Shown piece after piece: positions 23,915 to 31,526 of a stretch of DNA of 34,211 bases. The stretch's first letter is position 1. Each line of letters opens with the position of its first letter. The stretch lies in assembly GCA_012026925.1 (NCBI GenBank), contig VEPJ01000097.1:1-34211 (forward strand), written 5' to 3'. This DNA comes from Gammaproteobacteria bacterium (GTDB taxonomy: Bacteria; Pseudomonadota; Gammaproteobacteria; Steroidobacterales; Steroidobacteraceae). The position numbers were made by a program, and so were the translations under genes. Below the pieces are notes generated by a model. That model did no database searches. It saw only the letters and a program-made list of their open reading frames with translations, and had not been told where the DNA came from.

Positions 23915-24625
23915 TCAGGGCTGCGGGGCCACCGGCTTCACGGTTTCCGCAGGCGCCGGGCAGGGCTTCAGGCCGAGCCGCGGCAGTGGGTGCGCGTCCC
24001 CCTGGAAGACGTCGAGGCCCGGCAAGCCGGCATTGGCCTGGCGATCCACGTCGAGCCAGTAGACGTCGGCGGTGCGGAACCGGTCCTGCGATTTCGTCGT
24101 GAAGCCGGCTTTCTGCGCGATCGCCGCCGCCTCGGCCGCCTTCACGGGATCACTGAACACCCCGAGCGACACCACGTTGCCCGGCGGCTCGTCCGTCAGG
24201 AGGTACGCGTCGGCGATTCCCGCTGCCTTGAGCGCGGCGAGCGCGTTCGCCGCGTCCTCGGGAGTCGCGAGATTCTCGACCCGCATCCACTGGCCCACCC
24301 AGACCTCGTCGCGCGACGCACGCAGCCGGGACGTGAAGCCGAGTTTCTCGAGTCGGCCGGCCGCCGCCTCTGCCGCGATCTTCTCGACGAACGGGCCGCC
24401 GCTCACGCAGGTCACGGTTTCACCCGAGACGTCGGACAGCCCGGAACCCTGCACGGCGCTCGACAATTCGCTGGCAAGCGGCGCCTCGCGCAGCAATCGG
24501 ATCGAGTGTGGATGCGCACTGCTCGGTGTCGGGCGCCCGGCCGGGGCCGGCGCCGGGGCGACCCACTGGGTCCAGGCGAGGAACAGGATGTTGGCCAGCA
24601 GCAGCAGCAGGAACAGTGCGCGCAC
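23915..24625 (-). CDS. SPOR-domain protein with N-terminal membrane anchor
   Basis: 236 aa from a GTG. Residues 2-20 (RALFLLLLLANILFLAWTQW) form a membrane anchor; then comes a Pro/Ala-rich linker. VWVGQWMRVENLATPEDAANALAALKAAGIADAYLLTDEPPGNVVSLGVFSDPVKAAEAAAIAQKAGF has the beta-alpha-beta SPOR pattern, with VVSLGVFSD as the peptidoglycan-binding core. Such proteins often lie beside birA and coaX in gammaproteobacteria. The Shine-Dalgarno is poor. Confidence 0.85.
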   Translation of the reverse strand: MRALFLLLLLANILFLAWTQWVAPAPAPAGRPTPSSAHPHSIRLLREAPLASELSSAVQGSGLSDVSGETVTCVSGGPFVEKIAAEAAAGRLEKLGFTSRLRASRDEVWVGQWMRVENLATPEDAANALAALKAAGIADAYLLTDEPPGNVVSLGVFSDPVKAAEAAAIAQKAGFTTKSQDRFRTADVYWLDVDRQANAGLPGLDVFQGDAHPLPRLGLKPCPAPAETVKPVAPQP

Positions 24626-24676
24626 TTGGGACGGTTCGCTTGGTCCGGGGTAGGAACGGGGTCGGATCTTAGCCGG

Positions 24677-24713
24677 AAAAGAAAAGGCCCGCCCCTCGAG
24701 CGAGAGGCGGGCC
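24677..24713 (-). terminator. intrinsic terminator after the tandem mini-cytochromes
   Basis: On the minus strand a 13-bp stem (GGCCCGCCTCTCG with CGAGGGGCGGGCC, one G-U pair, two-base loop) is followed by TTTTCTTTT. It lies 27 bases past the stop of the second mini-cytochrome. Confidence 0.9.
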
Positions 24714-24739
24714 CGGTGGGTCGGGGAAGACGGATCGCG

Positions 24740-25018
24740 CTACTTGCCGCCGCTCGACATGTAGGCGGCCACGTCGGGGATTTCCTGGTCGGTGAGCTTG
24801 ATGGGAGATTTGTGTTTCAGCTGCCCCGTCGCGATCTTCCTGATCGCTTCGGTCAGTCCCTTCACGTCCTCACCCTGGAAATCCGATACGTCGTGGCACT
24901 CGGCGCAGGACGCCGCGAATTTCGCCTTGCCGGCCGCCGCGTCGGCGCCAGCCGCAAGGCTCCAGCCGGCGAGCCCCAGCGCGGCCGCCGTGACGACGAG
25001 GACACGACCCGTCTTCAT
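24740..25018 (-). CDS. mini-cytochrome c, tandem copy B
   Basis: 92 aa monoheme periplasmic cytochrome. A signal peptide runs to about residue 25; CAECH is at 38-42; a short core ends in DVAAYMSSGGK. It aligns without gaps to its upstream neighbour (DAAAGKA.F...CAECH...DF.GED...I.KI..GQ.KHK...KL). The distal heme ligand is unclear: the loop where class I cytochromes have Met reads GQLKHK here, leaving His69 or Met87 as candidates. It is second of two genes, 16 bases after copy A, ahead of a strong terminator. Confidence 0.92.
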   Translation of the reverse strand: MKTGRVLVVTAAALGLAGWSLAAGADAAAGKAKFAASCAECHDVSDFQGEDVKGLTEAIRKIATGQLKHKSPIKLTDQEIPDVAAYMSSGGK

Positions 25019-25034
25019 TAGGATCGTCTGCCGG

Positions 25035-25310
25035 TTACTTGCCGGACACCATGAACGCTGCGACGTCAGCAGCCTCGGCCGCGCTCAGCTTGAAGGCCTT
25101 CTTGTGCTTCATCTGGCCCGCCGAGATCTTGTCGATCTTGGCCGCGACTTCCTTGGCGTCCTCGCCCTTGAAGTCCGCCGTCTCGTGGCACTCGGCGCAC
25201 TGCTTCTCGAAGGCCGCCTTGCCCGCGGCCGCGTCGGCCAGGGAAGCGCTGCTGTAACCCGCCAGTCCGGCTGCCGCCACCGCGATCGTCACCATGCTGC
25301 TGATTTTCAT
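25035..25310 (-). CDS. mini-cytochrome c, tandem copy A
   Basis: 91 aa; signal peptide to about residue 25, then DAAAGKAAFEKQCAECHETADFKGED, with the heme site at 38-42. His69 in GQMKHK and Met87 in AAFMVSGK are conserved with copy B. The ATG at 25310 has GGAG seven bases upstream; the longer open frame to 25385 is not needed. First gene of a tandem duplicate pair. The 139-base gap to coaX should hold its promoter. It is a likely periplasmic electron carrier. Confidence 0.92.
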   Translation of the reverse strand: MKISSMVTIAVAAAGLAGYSSASLADAAAGKAAFEKQCAECHETADFKGEDAKEVAAKIDKISAGQMKHKKAFKLSAAEAADVAAFMVSGK

Positions 25311-25449
25311 CAACTTTCTCCAGAAAGAATGCCCGGCGGGGGCACTGTCGCCGGATTGCCGATTACCCCGGCGCGAATCATACACTCCGCGCCTGGCTCC
25401 TTAGACTGCGGCTTTCCGCGCTGGTTTCAATGCCCCGAAGGCCCTCCGG

Positions 25450-26208
25450 TCAGGGTCCTCCGACGCCCTCGGCGGCAATGCCCAGCCCGCGAAGGACGAG
25501 GTCGGGCACGGGCTCGTGCGGGGTCTCGATCAACGGCGTGATGGCCGGCGCGGCCCCTCCGGTCAGGAACAGGAGCGGCCTGGCGCCGAGCTGCCGCGTC
25601 ATCTCGGCCACGCCGCGGTCGATGAGGGAGGCCACCGCGAGACGGCAGCCGCGTTCGATCGCGTCGCGCGTGTTGTCGGCAAAGAGCGCCTGGCCGGGGG
25701 CGCCGCTCGTGGCCGTGTGCGAGGCGAGGTCGGCCGTGCCGCCCCACAGCGACCGCATCATGAGATCCGGGCCCGGCACGATGAAGCCGCCGAGGTGCCG
25801 CCCGTCGCCGGCCACGCCGTCGAGCGTCGCCGCCGTGCCGACGTCGGCCACGCAACAGGCCCCCCGCGCGATCCGATATGCGGCGATCACGGCGAGCCAC
25901 CGGTCCACGCCGAGCAGTTGCGGGTCGGGGTACGCATTCAGCACGCCAGCCGCCTCGCGGCTCGTCCTGATGAAGGTCGCCGCAAAACCGGTCTCGCGGC
26001 GCGCGGCCTCGTCGAGTGCTGCCGCGCTCGGCCCGCCGGCCACGCTCGAGGCGACGACACGTTCGATGCCGCGAACGTCGAACAGCGTCCGGCGCCAATC
26101 CTCGACCGTCCAGCCTGCGTGGGGTGCGGCTCGCTGCGCGCCGAGCTGGCCGCGGTCGTGCGTCGCCCACTTCACGCGCGAGTTGCCGATGTCCACCAGC
26201 AGCATCAT
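25450..26208 (-). CDS. coaX: type III pantothenate kinase
   Basis: First step of coenzyme A synthesis: ATP-dependent phosphorylation of pantothenate. 252 aa. MLLVDIGNSRVKWA is the ASKHA-fold phosphate-1 motif with the catalytic Asp; GVDRWLAVIAAY and VADVGTAATLD (phosphate-2 region), GGFIVPGPDLMMRSL and LTGGAAP follow. All are typical of CoaX/Baf. The ATG overlaps the birA stop (ATGA), so the two are translationally coupled. Confidence 0.96.
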   Translation of the reverse strand: MMLLVDIGNSRVKWATHDRGQLGAQRAAPHAGWTVEDWRRTLFDVRGIERVVASSVAGGPSAAALDEAARRETGFAATFIRTSREAAGVLNAYPDPQLLGVDRWLAVIAAYRIARGACCVADVGTAATLDGVAGDGRHLGGFIVPGPDLMMRSLWGGTADLASHTATSGAPGQALFADNTRDAIERGCRLAVASLIDRGVAEMTRQLGARPLLFLTGGAAPAITPLIETPHEPVPDLVLRGLGIAAEGVGGP

Positions 26209-27215
26209 GGAGACGGCCCCGGGAGCGGTCGCAAAGTCACGTCGCCGGCGAGGAACCGCTCGACGCGGCCGCCCACATCGACACGCAGCGCACCGTCCCG
26301 GTCGGCGCCGAGCGCCTTGCCCTCGGCGTGACCCGACGCGTGTGCCACGCGCACCTGGGCGCCCGCGAGCGAGTCGAGCTCATGCCAGCGCGCCGCAAAC
26401 GGCGCGAAACCCTCGCGGCCGAAACGATCCAGGCCGGCGCAGATGGCCTGGGCGAGCTGGCCCGCCAGCGCGTTGCGCCCGACCGCTCCGCCACCGAGCG
26501 CCTCGGTGAGGTCGGTCATCGGTGCCGCGCCGGCCGCCATCAGCTGCCTGCGCGCTTCGTCCGGAAGCGCGATGTTCAGTCCCAGGCCGACGACGACACT
26601 CGCGGCGCCGCCCGCCTCAAGCTTGAGCTGGATCAGCAGACCGCCGAGCTTGTGGTGCCGCCAGACGATGTCGTTGGGCCACTTCAGCATCGTCTCGGCC
26701 GCGCCAGCCGCGCGCATCGCGTCTGCCACCTGGACTCCGACGGCCAGGCTCAAGGCCGACAGGTCCGCAGGCATCTCGGGGAAAGTCCAGGCGATCGAGA
26801 ACGTGAGCCCCGACCCGAAGGGCGCGAGCCAGCCGCGGCCGCGACGGCCCCGCCCTGCCGTCTGGATCTCGGCGAAGACGATGCGCGGCTCCCCCGGGCG
26901 CGGCGCCGGCGCGGTGTGGAGGTACTCGTTCGTCGAATCGACGGAGAACAGCACTTCGAGTTCGCCCGGCAGACCGCCGTGCCCGTTCGCCGCGGCCCGA
27001 TGGATGCGCTTCGCGTCGAGCAACTCGCACGCGGCCGGCAGCCGATAGCCGCGCCGCTCGACGCTCTCGATCGCAACCCCGAGCCGCCGCAGTTCCGCCA
27101 CGAGCTTCCAGACGGCCGTGCGACTGACGCCGAGCCGCGAGGCGAGCGCGGGCCCCGCGTGCAGCCGGCCGTCCGCCAGCAACTCGAGCAGCGCGCGGCG
27201 CGAGCCGCCGGTCAT
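26205..27215 (-). CDS. birA: bifunctional biotin-[acetyl-CoA-carboxylase] ligase / biotin operon repressor
   Basis: 336 aa. The N-terminal winged helix (RALLELLADGRLHAGPALASRLGVSRTAVWKLVAELRRLG) is the DNA-binding domain of class II BirA. The ligase domain has DSTNEYL, QTAGRGRRGRGW (biotinyl-AMP loop), KWPNDIVW, KLGGLLIQ and VVVGLGLNIALP; a small C-terminal SH3-like domain follows. The ATG at 27215 overlaps the plsY stop (ATGA). The open frame continues upstream over plsY but only as a shadow. It forms a tight plsY-birA-coaX run. Confidence 0.96.
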   Translation of the reverse strand: MTGGSRRALLELLADGRLHAGPALASRLGVSRTAVWKLVAELRRLGVAIESVERRGYRLPAACELLDAKRIHRAAANGHGGLPGELEVLFSVDSTNEYLHTAPAPRPGEPRIVFAEIQTAGRGRRGRGWLAPFGSGLTFSIAWTFPEMPADLSALSLAVGVQVADAMRAAGAAETMLKWPNDIVWRHHKLGGLLIQLKLEAGGAASVVVGLGLNIALPDEARRQLMAAGAAPMTDLTEALGGGAVGRNALAGQLAQAICAGLDRFGREGFAPFAARWHELDSLAGAQVRVAHASGHAEGKALGADRDGALRVDVGGRVERFLAGDVTLRPLPGPSP

Positions 27216-27850
27216 CGAGGGCGAAGCAGCCACAGGCGTCGCGCGCGGTTCTCGTTGCCCGCGACCATGCGCGATATGTTCGCGCGATGCGTGTAGACGA
27301 CGAAGGCCGCCATCGCGACGCCGAACACGATCAGCGGCAGGTCGCCGGGACGCGTGACCGCGAAATAGACGGGCAGCGACGCGGTACCGAGCATCGTGCC
27401 GAGGCCGACGAAGCCCGTCAGCATCACGCAGGCGAGCCAGACGGCGAATACGGGCACGAGCGCGGCGGGTGCCAGCGTCGCCACGGCGCCGATCAGGGTC
27501 GCCGCCCCCTTGCCACCGCGAAATTCGTACCAGACGGGATAGACGTGTCCGACGACCACCGCGGCAGCGCAGGCAACCTCGAGCCATCCGCGCGAGAGCG
27601 CGGCATCGATGCCGACGAACGGGACGTCGAGCCCGGGAAGCAGGCCCACCGCGAGCAGCGCCTTGCCGACGTCGATCACGATGACGCCGAGCGCGAACTT
27701 CCAGCCCTGGGTCCTGAGCGCGTTCGTGCCGCCGGCGTTGCCGCTGCCCTGCTCGCGGATGTCCACTCCCTTCAGGCGGCCGATCACGAGGCTGCCGATC
27801 AGCGAACCGAGCAGGTATGCGATGAGTGCCTTGACGCCGAGTTCGAGCAC
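27212..27850 (-). CDS. plsY: acyl-phosphate:glycerol-3-phosphate acyltransferase PlsY
   Basis: Integral inner-membrane enzyme that makes lysophosphatidate from acyl phosphate and glycerol-3-phosphate. 212 aa with several hydrophobic helices. Family motifs are GSLIGSLVIGR near the N-terminus, GSGNAGGTNALR (about 36-47), and GHVYPVWYEFRGGKGAAT (about 101-118). The MLELGVKALIAYLLGS start is well placed. The N-terminus faces the divergent AhpD-like gene across a 99-base gap. Confidence 0.96.
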   Translation of the reverse strand: MLELGVKALIAYLLGSLIGSLVIGRLKGVDIREQGSGNAGGTNALRTQGWKFALGVIVIDVGKALLAVGLLPGLDVPFVGIDAALSRGWLEVACAAAVVVGHVYPVWYEFRGGKGAATLIGAVATLAPAALVPVFAVWLACVMLTGFVGLGTMLGTASLPVYFAVTRPGDLPLIVFGVAMAAFVVYTHRANISRMVAGNENRARRLWLLRPR

Positions 27851-27949
27851 ATGCGCCTCCTGCGAACGATTCTAGCATCGGTCACTGCGGCTCCCGGGCC
27901 GCGGCCCGCGTAGACTTCACGGCCTCTCGCAATCCGGCAGGAGGACGAC

Positions 27950-28300
27950 GTGGGCAAGCTCGAGCAGGACTTCGCGGCCTATCGGACCCGCATGAACGAA
28001 AGGATCCTCGCGGAGGACAACCGTGTCATCAAGCGCATCTACTCGGTGGACTCGCTCGCCTACGGCGAGGACGGCGTGCTGCCGAAGCAGACCAAGGAGC
28101 TGCTCGGCCTCGTGGCCTCGCTGGTCCTGCGTTGCGACGACTGCGTCAAGTACCACCTCGTCGAGGCGCGCAAGGCCGGCAACGACCGCAAGGCCATGGT
28201 CGAGGCGATGAGCATCGGCCTCGTCGTGGGCGGGACGATCGTGATCCCGCATCTCAGGCGCGCGGTGGAGTTCCTCGACGACCTCGAGAACGAGGCTTAG
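27950..28300 (+). CDS. carboxymuconolactone decarboxylase/AhpD-like protein
   Basis: 116 aa helical protein. The AhpD-type motif is C-D-D-C-V-K-Y-H (about residues 63-70), the CxxCxxxH pattern of thiol-dependent members, followed by the helix EARKAGNDRKAMVEAMSIGLVVGG. The start is a GTG with AGGAGG upstream. It is divergent from plsY, and its stop overlaps the convergent lipocalin-like gene by 4 bases. Probably a small redox or peroxidase-related protein; substrate unknown. Confidence 0.9.
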   Translation: MGKLEQDFAAYRTRMNERILAEDNRVIKRIYSVDSLAYGEDGVLPKQTKELLGLVASLVLRCDDCVKYHLVEARKAGNDRKAMVEAMSIGLVVGGTIVIPHLRRAVEFLDDLENEA

Positions 28301-28764
28301 TCCCGCGAGGTCGCGCGCCGCCAATCGATGCGGTGGACGCGCATGCGTCCCGCGCGTTCGAGCAGTTCCTCCGCCGTGAGCTCCAGCGTCGAGCCCGCAA
28401 GCGCGGCACGCCGCACCTGGCGCGTGCCGATCAGGTTCGGATTCATGCTGCACTCGACCTCGTGAATCACGCAGCCGCCGGCGACGTGCCAGCGACCCGA
28501 GTAGTTCAGGTAGCTGCCGAATGCGGCCGCCTTTTCGGCGTCCGTCACCGACCGGACGTCGGCGTGCGACAGGCGCGGGCGACCACGCTTCTGCATCGCG
28601 GCCGACATGTACCCGTCGGCCGTATAGAGCAGCAGGCCCTCCGGCTTCGGCCCGAAGGGCTCGGTGACGCGGTCCGTCCCCGGATACCCGATCGTCCAGC
28701 GGACGAGTTGCCAGGATCCGACGAGTGCCGCGGCCAGGCGGGCGTCGGCGTCGGTCGCTTTCAT
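28297..28764 (-). CDS. lipocalin-like domain protein
   Basis: 155 aa from the ATG at 28764 (a GTG two codons earlier overlaps the ctlX stop). LVGSWQLVRWTIGYPGTDRVTEPFGPKPEGLLLYTADGYMSAAM is the opening of the lipocalin-like (Lipocalin_5) domain: GSW start, then paired beta-strands. YSGRWHVAGGCVIHEVECSMNPNLIGT continues the barrel. No signal peptide is visible. Ligand unknown. Confidence 0.85.
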   Translation of the reverse strand: MKATDADARLAAALVGSWQLVRWTIGYPGTDRVTEPFGPKPEGLLLYTADGYMSAAMQKRGRPRLSHADVRSVTDAEKAAAFGSYLNYSGRWHVAGGCVIHEVECSMNPNLIGTRQVRRAALAGSTLELTAEELLERAGRMRVHRIDWRRATSRD

Positions 28765-28766
28765 GG

Positions 28767-29732
28767 TCACGCGCCCCCCGGTCTGCCGGCCGACCGGCGC
28801 GGCAGGAACACCTCGGCGAGCATGCAGCGCACGGAGCCGCCGCCGAGCTGCTCGATCGTGGGAATGGGCGTGGCCACGATCCGCACAGCGTTGCCCTCCA
28901 GCGCGTCGACGTCTGCGGCGCCGAGGCTCTCGAGCGCTCGCTCGGACATGGCGAGTACTGCGCCGCCTGCCCGAGATTCGAGCTCGAGCGCGTTACCGGC
29001 GAACGCCGACATCTGCGCCCGATCGATCGCGATCACACGGCGGCCACTCGCGCGCAATCGCTCGAGCAGCGCGCCGCGCTGGCTGGCCGCGACGGCCTCG
29101 ACGCAGAGAATGGCCGTGCGACGGCCGATCGAGAGCAGCACGTTCGTGTGGTACACGGGCACGCCGTCGGCGTCGGTGGCGTCGAACGCGACGGGCTCGT
29201 AGCCGAGATCGTCGCAGAGTTCCGCCAGCACGACGGCGTGCGTGCGCGGCGAAAGGCACGCGTAGGCGACGCGCTCGACGTGATCGAACACCACGCTGCC
29301 GGTGCCCTCGAGGAACCGCCCCGACATCTCGTGGTGAGACAGGTCCACCAGGCGCGAGACCGTGAACCCGCCGCGCTCCTCGAACTCGGCAAGCAACTCC
29401 ATGCGCCGCTCCAGGCGGCGGATCGGCGCCAGCATCGGATAGAGCACGACGGTGCCGTCGTGATGCAGGCTGACCCAGTTGTTCGGAAAGACCGCGTCCG
29501 GGCAGGCCGAAGCGGGCGGCTCGTCGATCGCGTGAGTCTCGACGCCCGCGGCGCGCAGTTTCGCGACGACGGCATCGAACTCATACACGGCGCGGTGCCG
29601 GATCTCATCGGCCGGCAGGGCGCCCAGCCTCTGGAAGCGATTGCTCGCAGCCGTGTCCGCGTCCCAGCCGAAAGACGCTGGACGAACCATGAAGACGGCA
29701 TCCGCAGACTGCCGCAATGCTGTGCCGGACAT
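28767..29732 (-). CDS. ctlX: CtlX-like citrulline hydrolase (arginine deiminase-related, amidinotransferase fold)
   Basis: 321 aa guanidine-modifying-superfamily enzyme. CPDAVFPNNWVSLHHDGTVVLYPM carries the substrate-binding Asp and Asn region; SGRFLEGTGSVVFDHV gives the catalytic Glu; VYHTNVLLSIG gives the catalytic His; GGGSVRCMLAEVFLP near the C-terminus gives the catalytic Cys. This arrangement fits the CtlX group (citrulline utilisation hydrolase). It is followed directly by the lipocalin-like gene. Confidence 0.92.
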   Translation of the reverse strand: MSGTALRQSADAVFMVRPASFGWDADTAASNRFQRLGALPADEIRHRAVYEFDAVVAKLRAAGVETHAIDEPPASACPDAVFPNNWVSLHHDGTVVLYPMLAPIRRLERRMELLAEFEERGGFTVSRLVDLSHHEMSGRFLEGTGSVVFDHVERVAYACLSPRTHAVVLAELCDDLGYEPVAFDATDADGVPVYHTNVLLSIGRRTAILCVEAVAASQRGALLERLRASGRRVIAIDRAQMSAFAGNALELESRAGGAVLAMSERALESLGAADVDALEGNAVRIVATPIPTIEQLGGGSVRCMLAEVFLPRRSAGRPGGA

Positions 29733-29767
29733 GCGCCGATTCTAAAGGGCGGAGCGCGGCGCGCGCG

Positions 29768-30472
29768 TCAAGAGTGTCCCGCTCGCGCGACGGCGACCAC
29801 GTTCTCGCGGCCCGACACGACCGCGCCGCCGCGCTTCTCGAGCGTCACGACGAAAGCGGCGGGCTCGCGCACGGGTACCGCGGCCCGCACCCGGACGACG
29901 ACGGGGCTGGAGGACTTCGGCACGTCGAACACGCCGCCATCCACGGGATAACGGTCATCCCGCGTCGCGTCCACGATCCAGAGCTGGTACTGGTGGCGCG
30001 CCGGATCGTTCGGCTCGAGGCCTTCGAACCGCAGGTATCCACTCTGCGATGCCCGGTCCCAGACGACGTCACCGCGAACGCCTCGGGAATCGCCGCCGGG
30101 CGCCGACCACGACCAGCGGCCTACGTTGGCGCCGCCCGATGCGAGCAAGTGCTCGCGCGACAGTTCCGCGCCCAGCTGGCCGACGCGCGAAGCGCCGTCG
30201 AACGGCGACCACGTCACGAGCGCCAGCCACCACCCGGCGACTGCCGCGATGAAACAGATGCCGGCCACGATCCACGCTGCCCGTGAACTCCGCGGCGGGA
30301 GGCCGGCTTGCTCTCTTACCCAATGAGTTGCGCAGGAATCGAGGCGGCGGCGCACCGAGCGCGGCAGTGACTCGGACTCGCAGCCGGGGGCGACTTTCTC
30401 GCCGGCCGCGTCCGCGCGAGGCGTCAGGGCATCGCCTCGCCGGTCTTCGTCGGTGCGTCGATCTTCATCCAC
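29768..30472 (-). CDS. anti-sigma factor, RskA-like
   Basis: 234 aa from a GTG inside the end of the sigma gene; an internal GTG at 30355 is an alternative. A cytoplasmic N-terminus of about 60 residues is followed by one transmembrane helix (AAWIVAGICFIAAVAGWWLALVTW) and a periplasmic RskA-type domain with LRFEGLEPNDPARHQYQLWIVDATRDDRYPVDGGVFDVP, the diagnostic YQLWxxD region. The N-terminal anti-sigma part is short and shows no HxxxCxxC zinc motif. It overlaps the sigma gene by 49 bases and should hold that sigma at the membrane. Confidence 0.87.
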   Translation of the reverse strand: MDEDRRTDEDRRGDALTPRADAAGEKVAPGCESESLPRSVRRRLDSCATHWVREQAGLPPRSSRAAWIVAGICFIAAVAGWWLALVTWSPFDGASRVGQLGAELSREHLLASGGANVGRWSWSAPGGDSRGVRGDVVWDRASQSGYLRFEGLEPNDPARHQYQLWIVDATRDDRYPVDGGVFDVPKSSSPVVVRVRAAVPVREPAAFVVTLEKRGGAVVSGRENVVAVARAGHS

Positions 30473-30984
30473 TGCCGTACCTGGATCAGTCCGCGCCTCA
30501 TCTGCGTCTTGACGGTGCCGAGCGGCATGCCGGTCGCCCGCGCGATCTCCGAGTGCGTCATGCCTTCGAGCAGGCCCATCCGCAGGACCTTTCGCTGCTC
30601 CGGACGCAACCTCGCGACGACTTCCGCCGCCCGTTCCGCCTCGATCGCGATCTCCCCGGCATTGCCGGGCTCCGCCCAGCGCACGTCTTCGAGCGCCTCC
30701 TCGGAGTCGTGCAGGTGGCTCATCTTCGACCGCCGCAGGCGGTCGATGAGCCGCCGCCGCGCGATGGTCGTGACGAACACCTTTTCCGAGCCCTGCGCCG
30801 GGTCGTAGCGGTCGGCACTGCGCCAGACGTCCACGAAGATCTCCTGGACGGCGTCCTCGGCATCGGCGCGGGTCCGCGCCATCCGGCGGGCAATCGCCCA
30901 GACGAGGCCGCCGAATTCATCGATGCACTCACGGACCGCCTTCGCATCGCCGCGTGCCACCCGGGCCAGGATCGACTCGTTCAT
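30424..30984 (-). CDS. ECF-type sigma-70 factor
   Basis: 186 aa from the ATG at 30984 (GAGG nine bases upstream; upstream in-frame starts at 31017 and 31065 have no Shine-Dalgarno). Region 2: FGGLVWAIARRMARTRADAEDAVQEIFVDVWRSADRYDP. Region 4: LRPEQRKVLRMGLLEGMTHSEIARATGMPLGTVKTQMRRGLIQVRQWM, a full helix-turn-helix. It pairs with the downstream RskA-like anti-sigma, an SigK/RskA-like module. It is divergent from feoAB across 265 bases; its target genes are unknown. Confidence 0.93.
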   Translation of the reverse strand: MNESILARVARGDAKAVRECIDEFGGLVWAIARRMARTRADAEDAVQEIFVDVWRSADRYDPAQGSEKVFVTTIARRRLIDRLRRSKMSHLHDSEEALEDVRWAEPGNAGEIAIEAERAAEVVARLRPEQRKVLRMGLLEGMTHSEIARATGMPLGTVKTQMRRGLIQVRQWMKIDAPTKTGEAMP

Positions 30985-31036
30985 CGCTTGGTCCTCTATT
31001 CGCCGCTCGGGAATCATGGTTTCAGACCGATCAAAG

Positions 31037-31066
31037 CTTGGACTGAGTATAGTGAGAATGTCCAAG
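31037..31066. promoter_or_regulatory. inverted repeat in the divergent sigma/feo region
   Basis: CTTGGAC (31037-31043) and GTCCAAG (31060-31066) are perfect inverted repeats 16 bases apart, centred about 67 bases upstream of the preferred sigma start. The spacer contains TATACT on the minus strand. It is a candidate regulator site for the sigma operon; I could not align a full -35/-10 pair. Confidence 0.35.
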
Positions 31067-31185
31067 ATATGTATAGGTGTTTCCTATTCCGTTTCGAGAC
31101 AGCAGTAATCGTAATTGCCATCCAGGTCTGCCGGCCTGCGCGTCGAGATCCCGGATTCGCGACGGCATTACGGGTTTCCCCTGTT

Positions 31186-31204
31186 GCAGACGATTCTCAT
31201 TCCG
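31186..31204 (+). promoter_or_regulatory. candidate Fur box upstream of feoA
   Basis: GCAGACGATTCTCATTCCG matches 11 of 19 consensus Fur positions, including the conserved GATTCTCATT core. It falls in the 17-base spacer between a possible -35 (TTGCAG, 31184) and -10 (CAGACT), 46 bases before the feoA ATG. This is the expected placement for iron repression of feoAB. Confidence 0.55.
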
Positions 31205-31249
31205 GACAGACTGTGGTCCGTTGAAAAAGTGCCTCCCGGACCCTTCCTC

Positions 31250-31519
31250 ATGCCCCCGGTAAGTCTCGCTACGCTGCGCAAAGGTGCCCGCGGCGTGGTC
31301 ACCAACGTCCAGGACGACTCCCAGAGCCTGGGGGATGAGGCGCACTCGACCGTGAGCCGGCGCCTCCTCGAGCTTGGGTTCGTCCCCGGCGAGGCAATCG
31401 AGGTCGTCCAGGAAATCTGGCCGGGCGGGGACCCGATGGCGGTCCGGCTCGGCAACACCACTTTCGCCTTGCGTCGCCGCGAAGCAGGCGCGGTCCTCGT
31501 CGCGCTCGACCGGCCCTGA
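31250..31519 (+). CDS. feoA: ferrous iron transport protein FeoA
   Basis: 89 aa SH3-like cytoplasmic partner of FeoB. VSLATLRKGARGVVTNVQ is the opening of the domain; RRLLELGFVPGEAIEVVQE is the signature (LxxLGFxPG); it ends VRLGNTTFALRRREAGAVLVAL. I chose the ATG at 31250; an in-frame GTG at 31229 is possible, and the longer open frame runs through the promoter. feoB starts seven bases after its stop. Confidence 0.94.
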   Translation: MPPVSLATLRKGARGVVTNVQDDSQSLGDEAHSTVSRRLLELGFVPGEAIEVVQEIWPGGDPMAVRLGNTTFALRRREAGAVLVALDRP

Positions 31520-31526
31520 GGCGGCG

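Noticed and set aside
26205..27878. 557-codon frame suggesting an N-terminally extended BirA
   Set aside because: The extension is antisense-like Arg-rich sequence over plsY; a winged-helix start at 27215 with an ATGA overlap fits BirA exactly.
31017..31065. Upstream TTG/ATG starts for the sigma factor
   Set aside because: No Shine-Dalgarno precedes them, and the added residues do not look like sigma sequence; the ATG at 30984 has GAGG in place.
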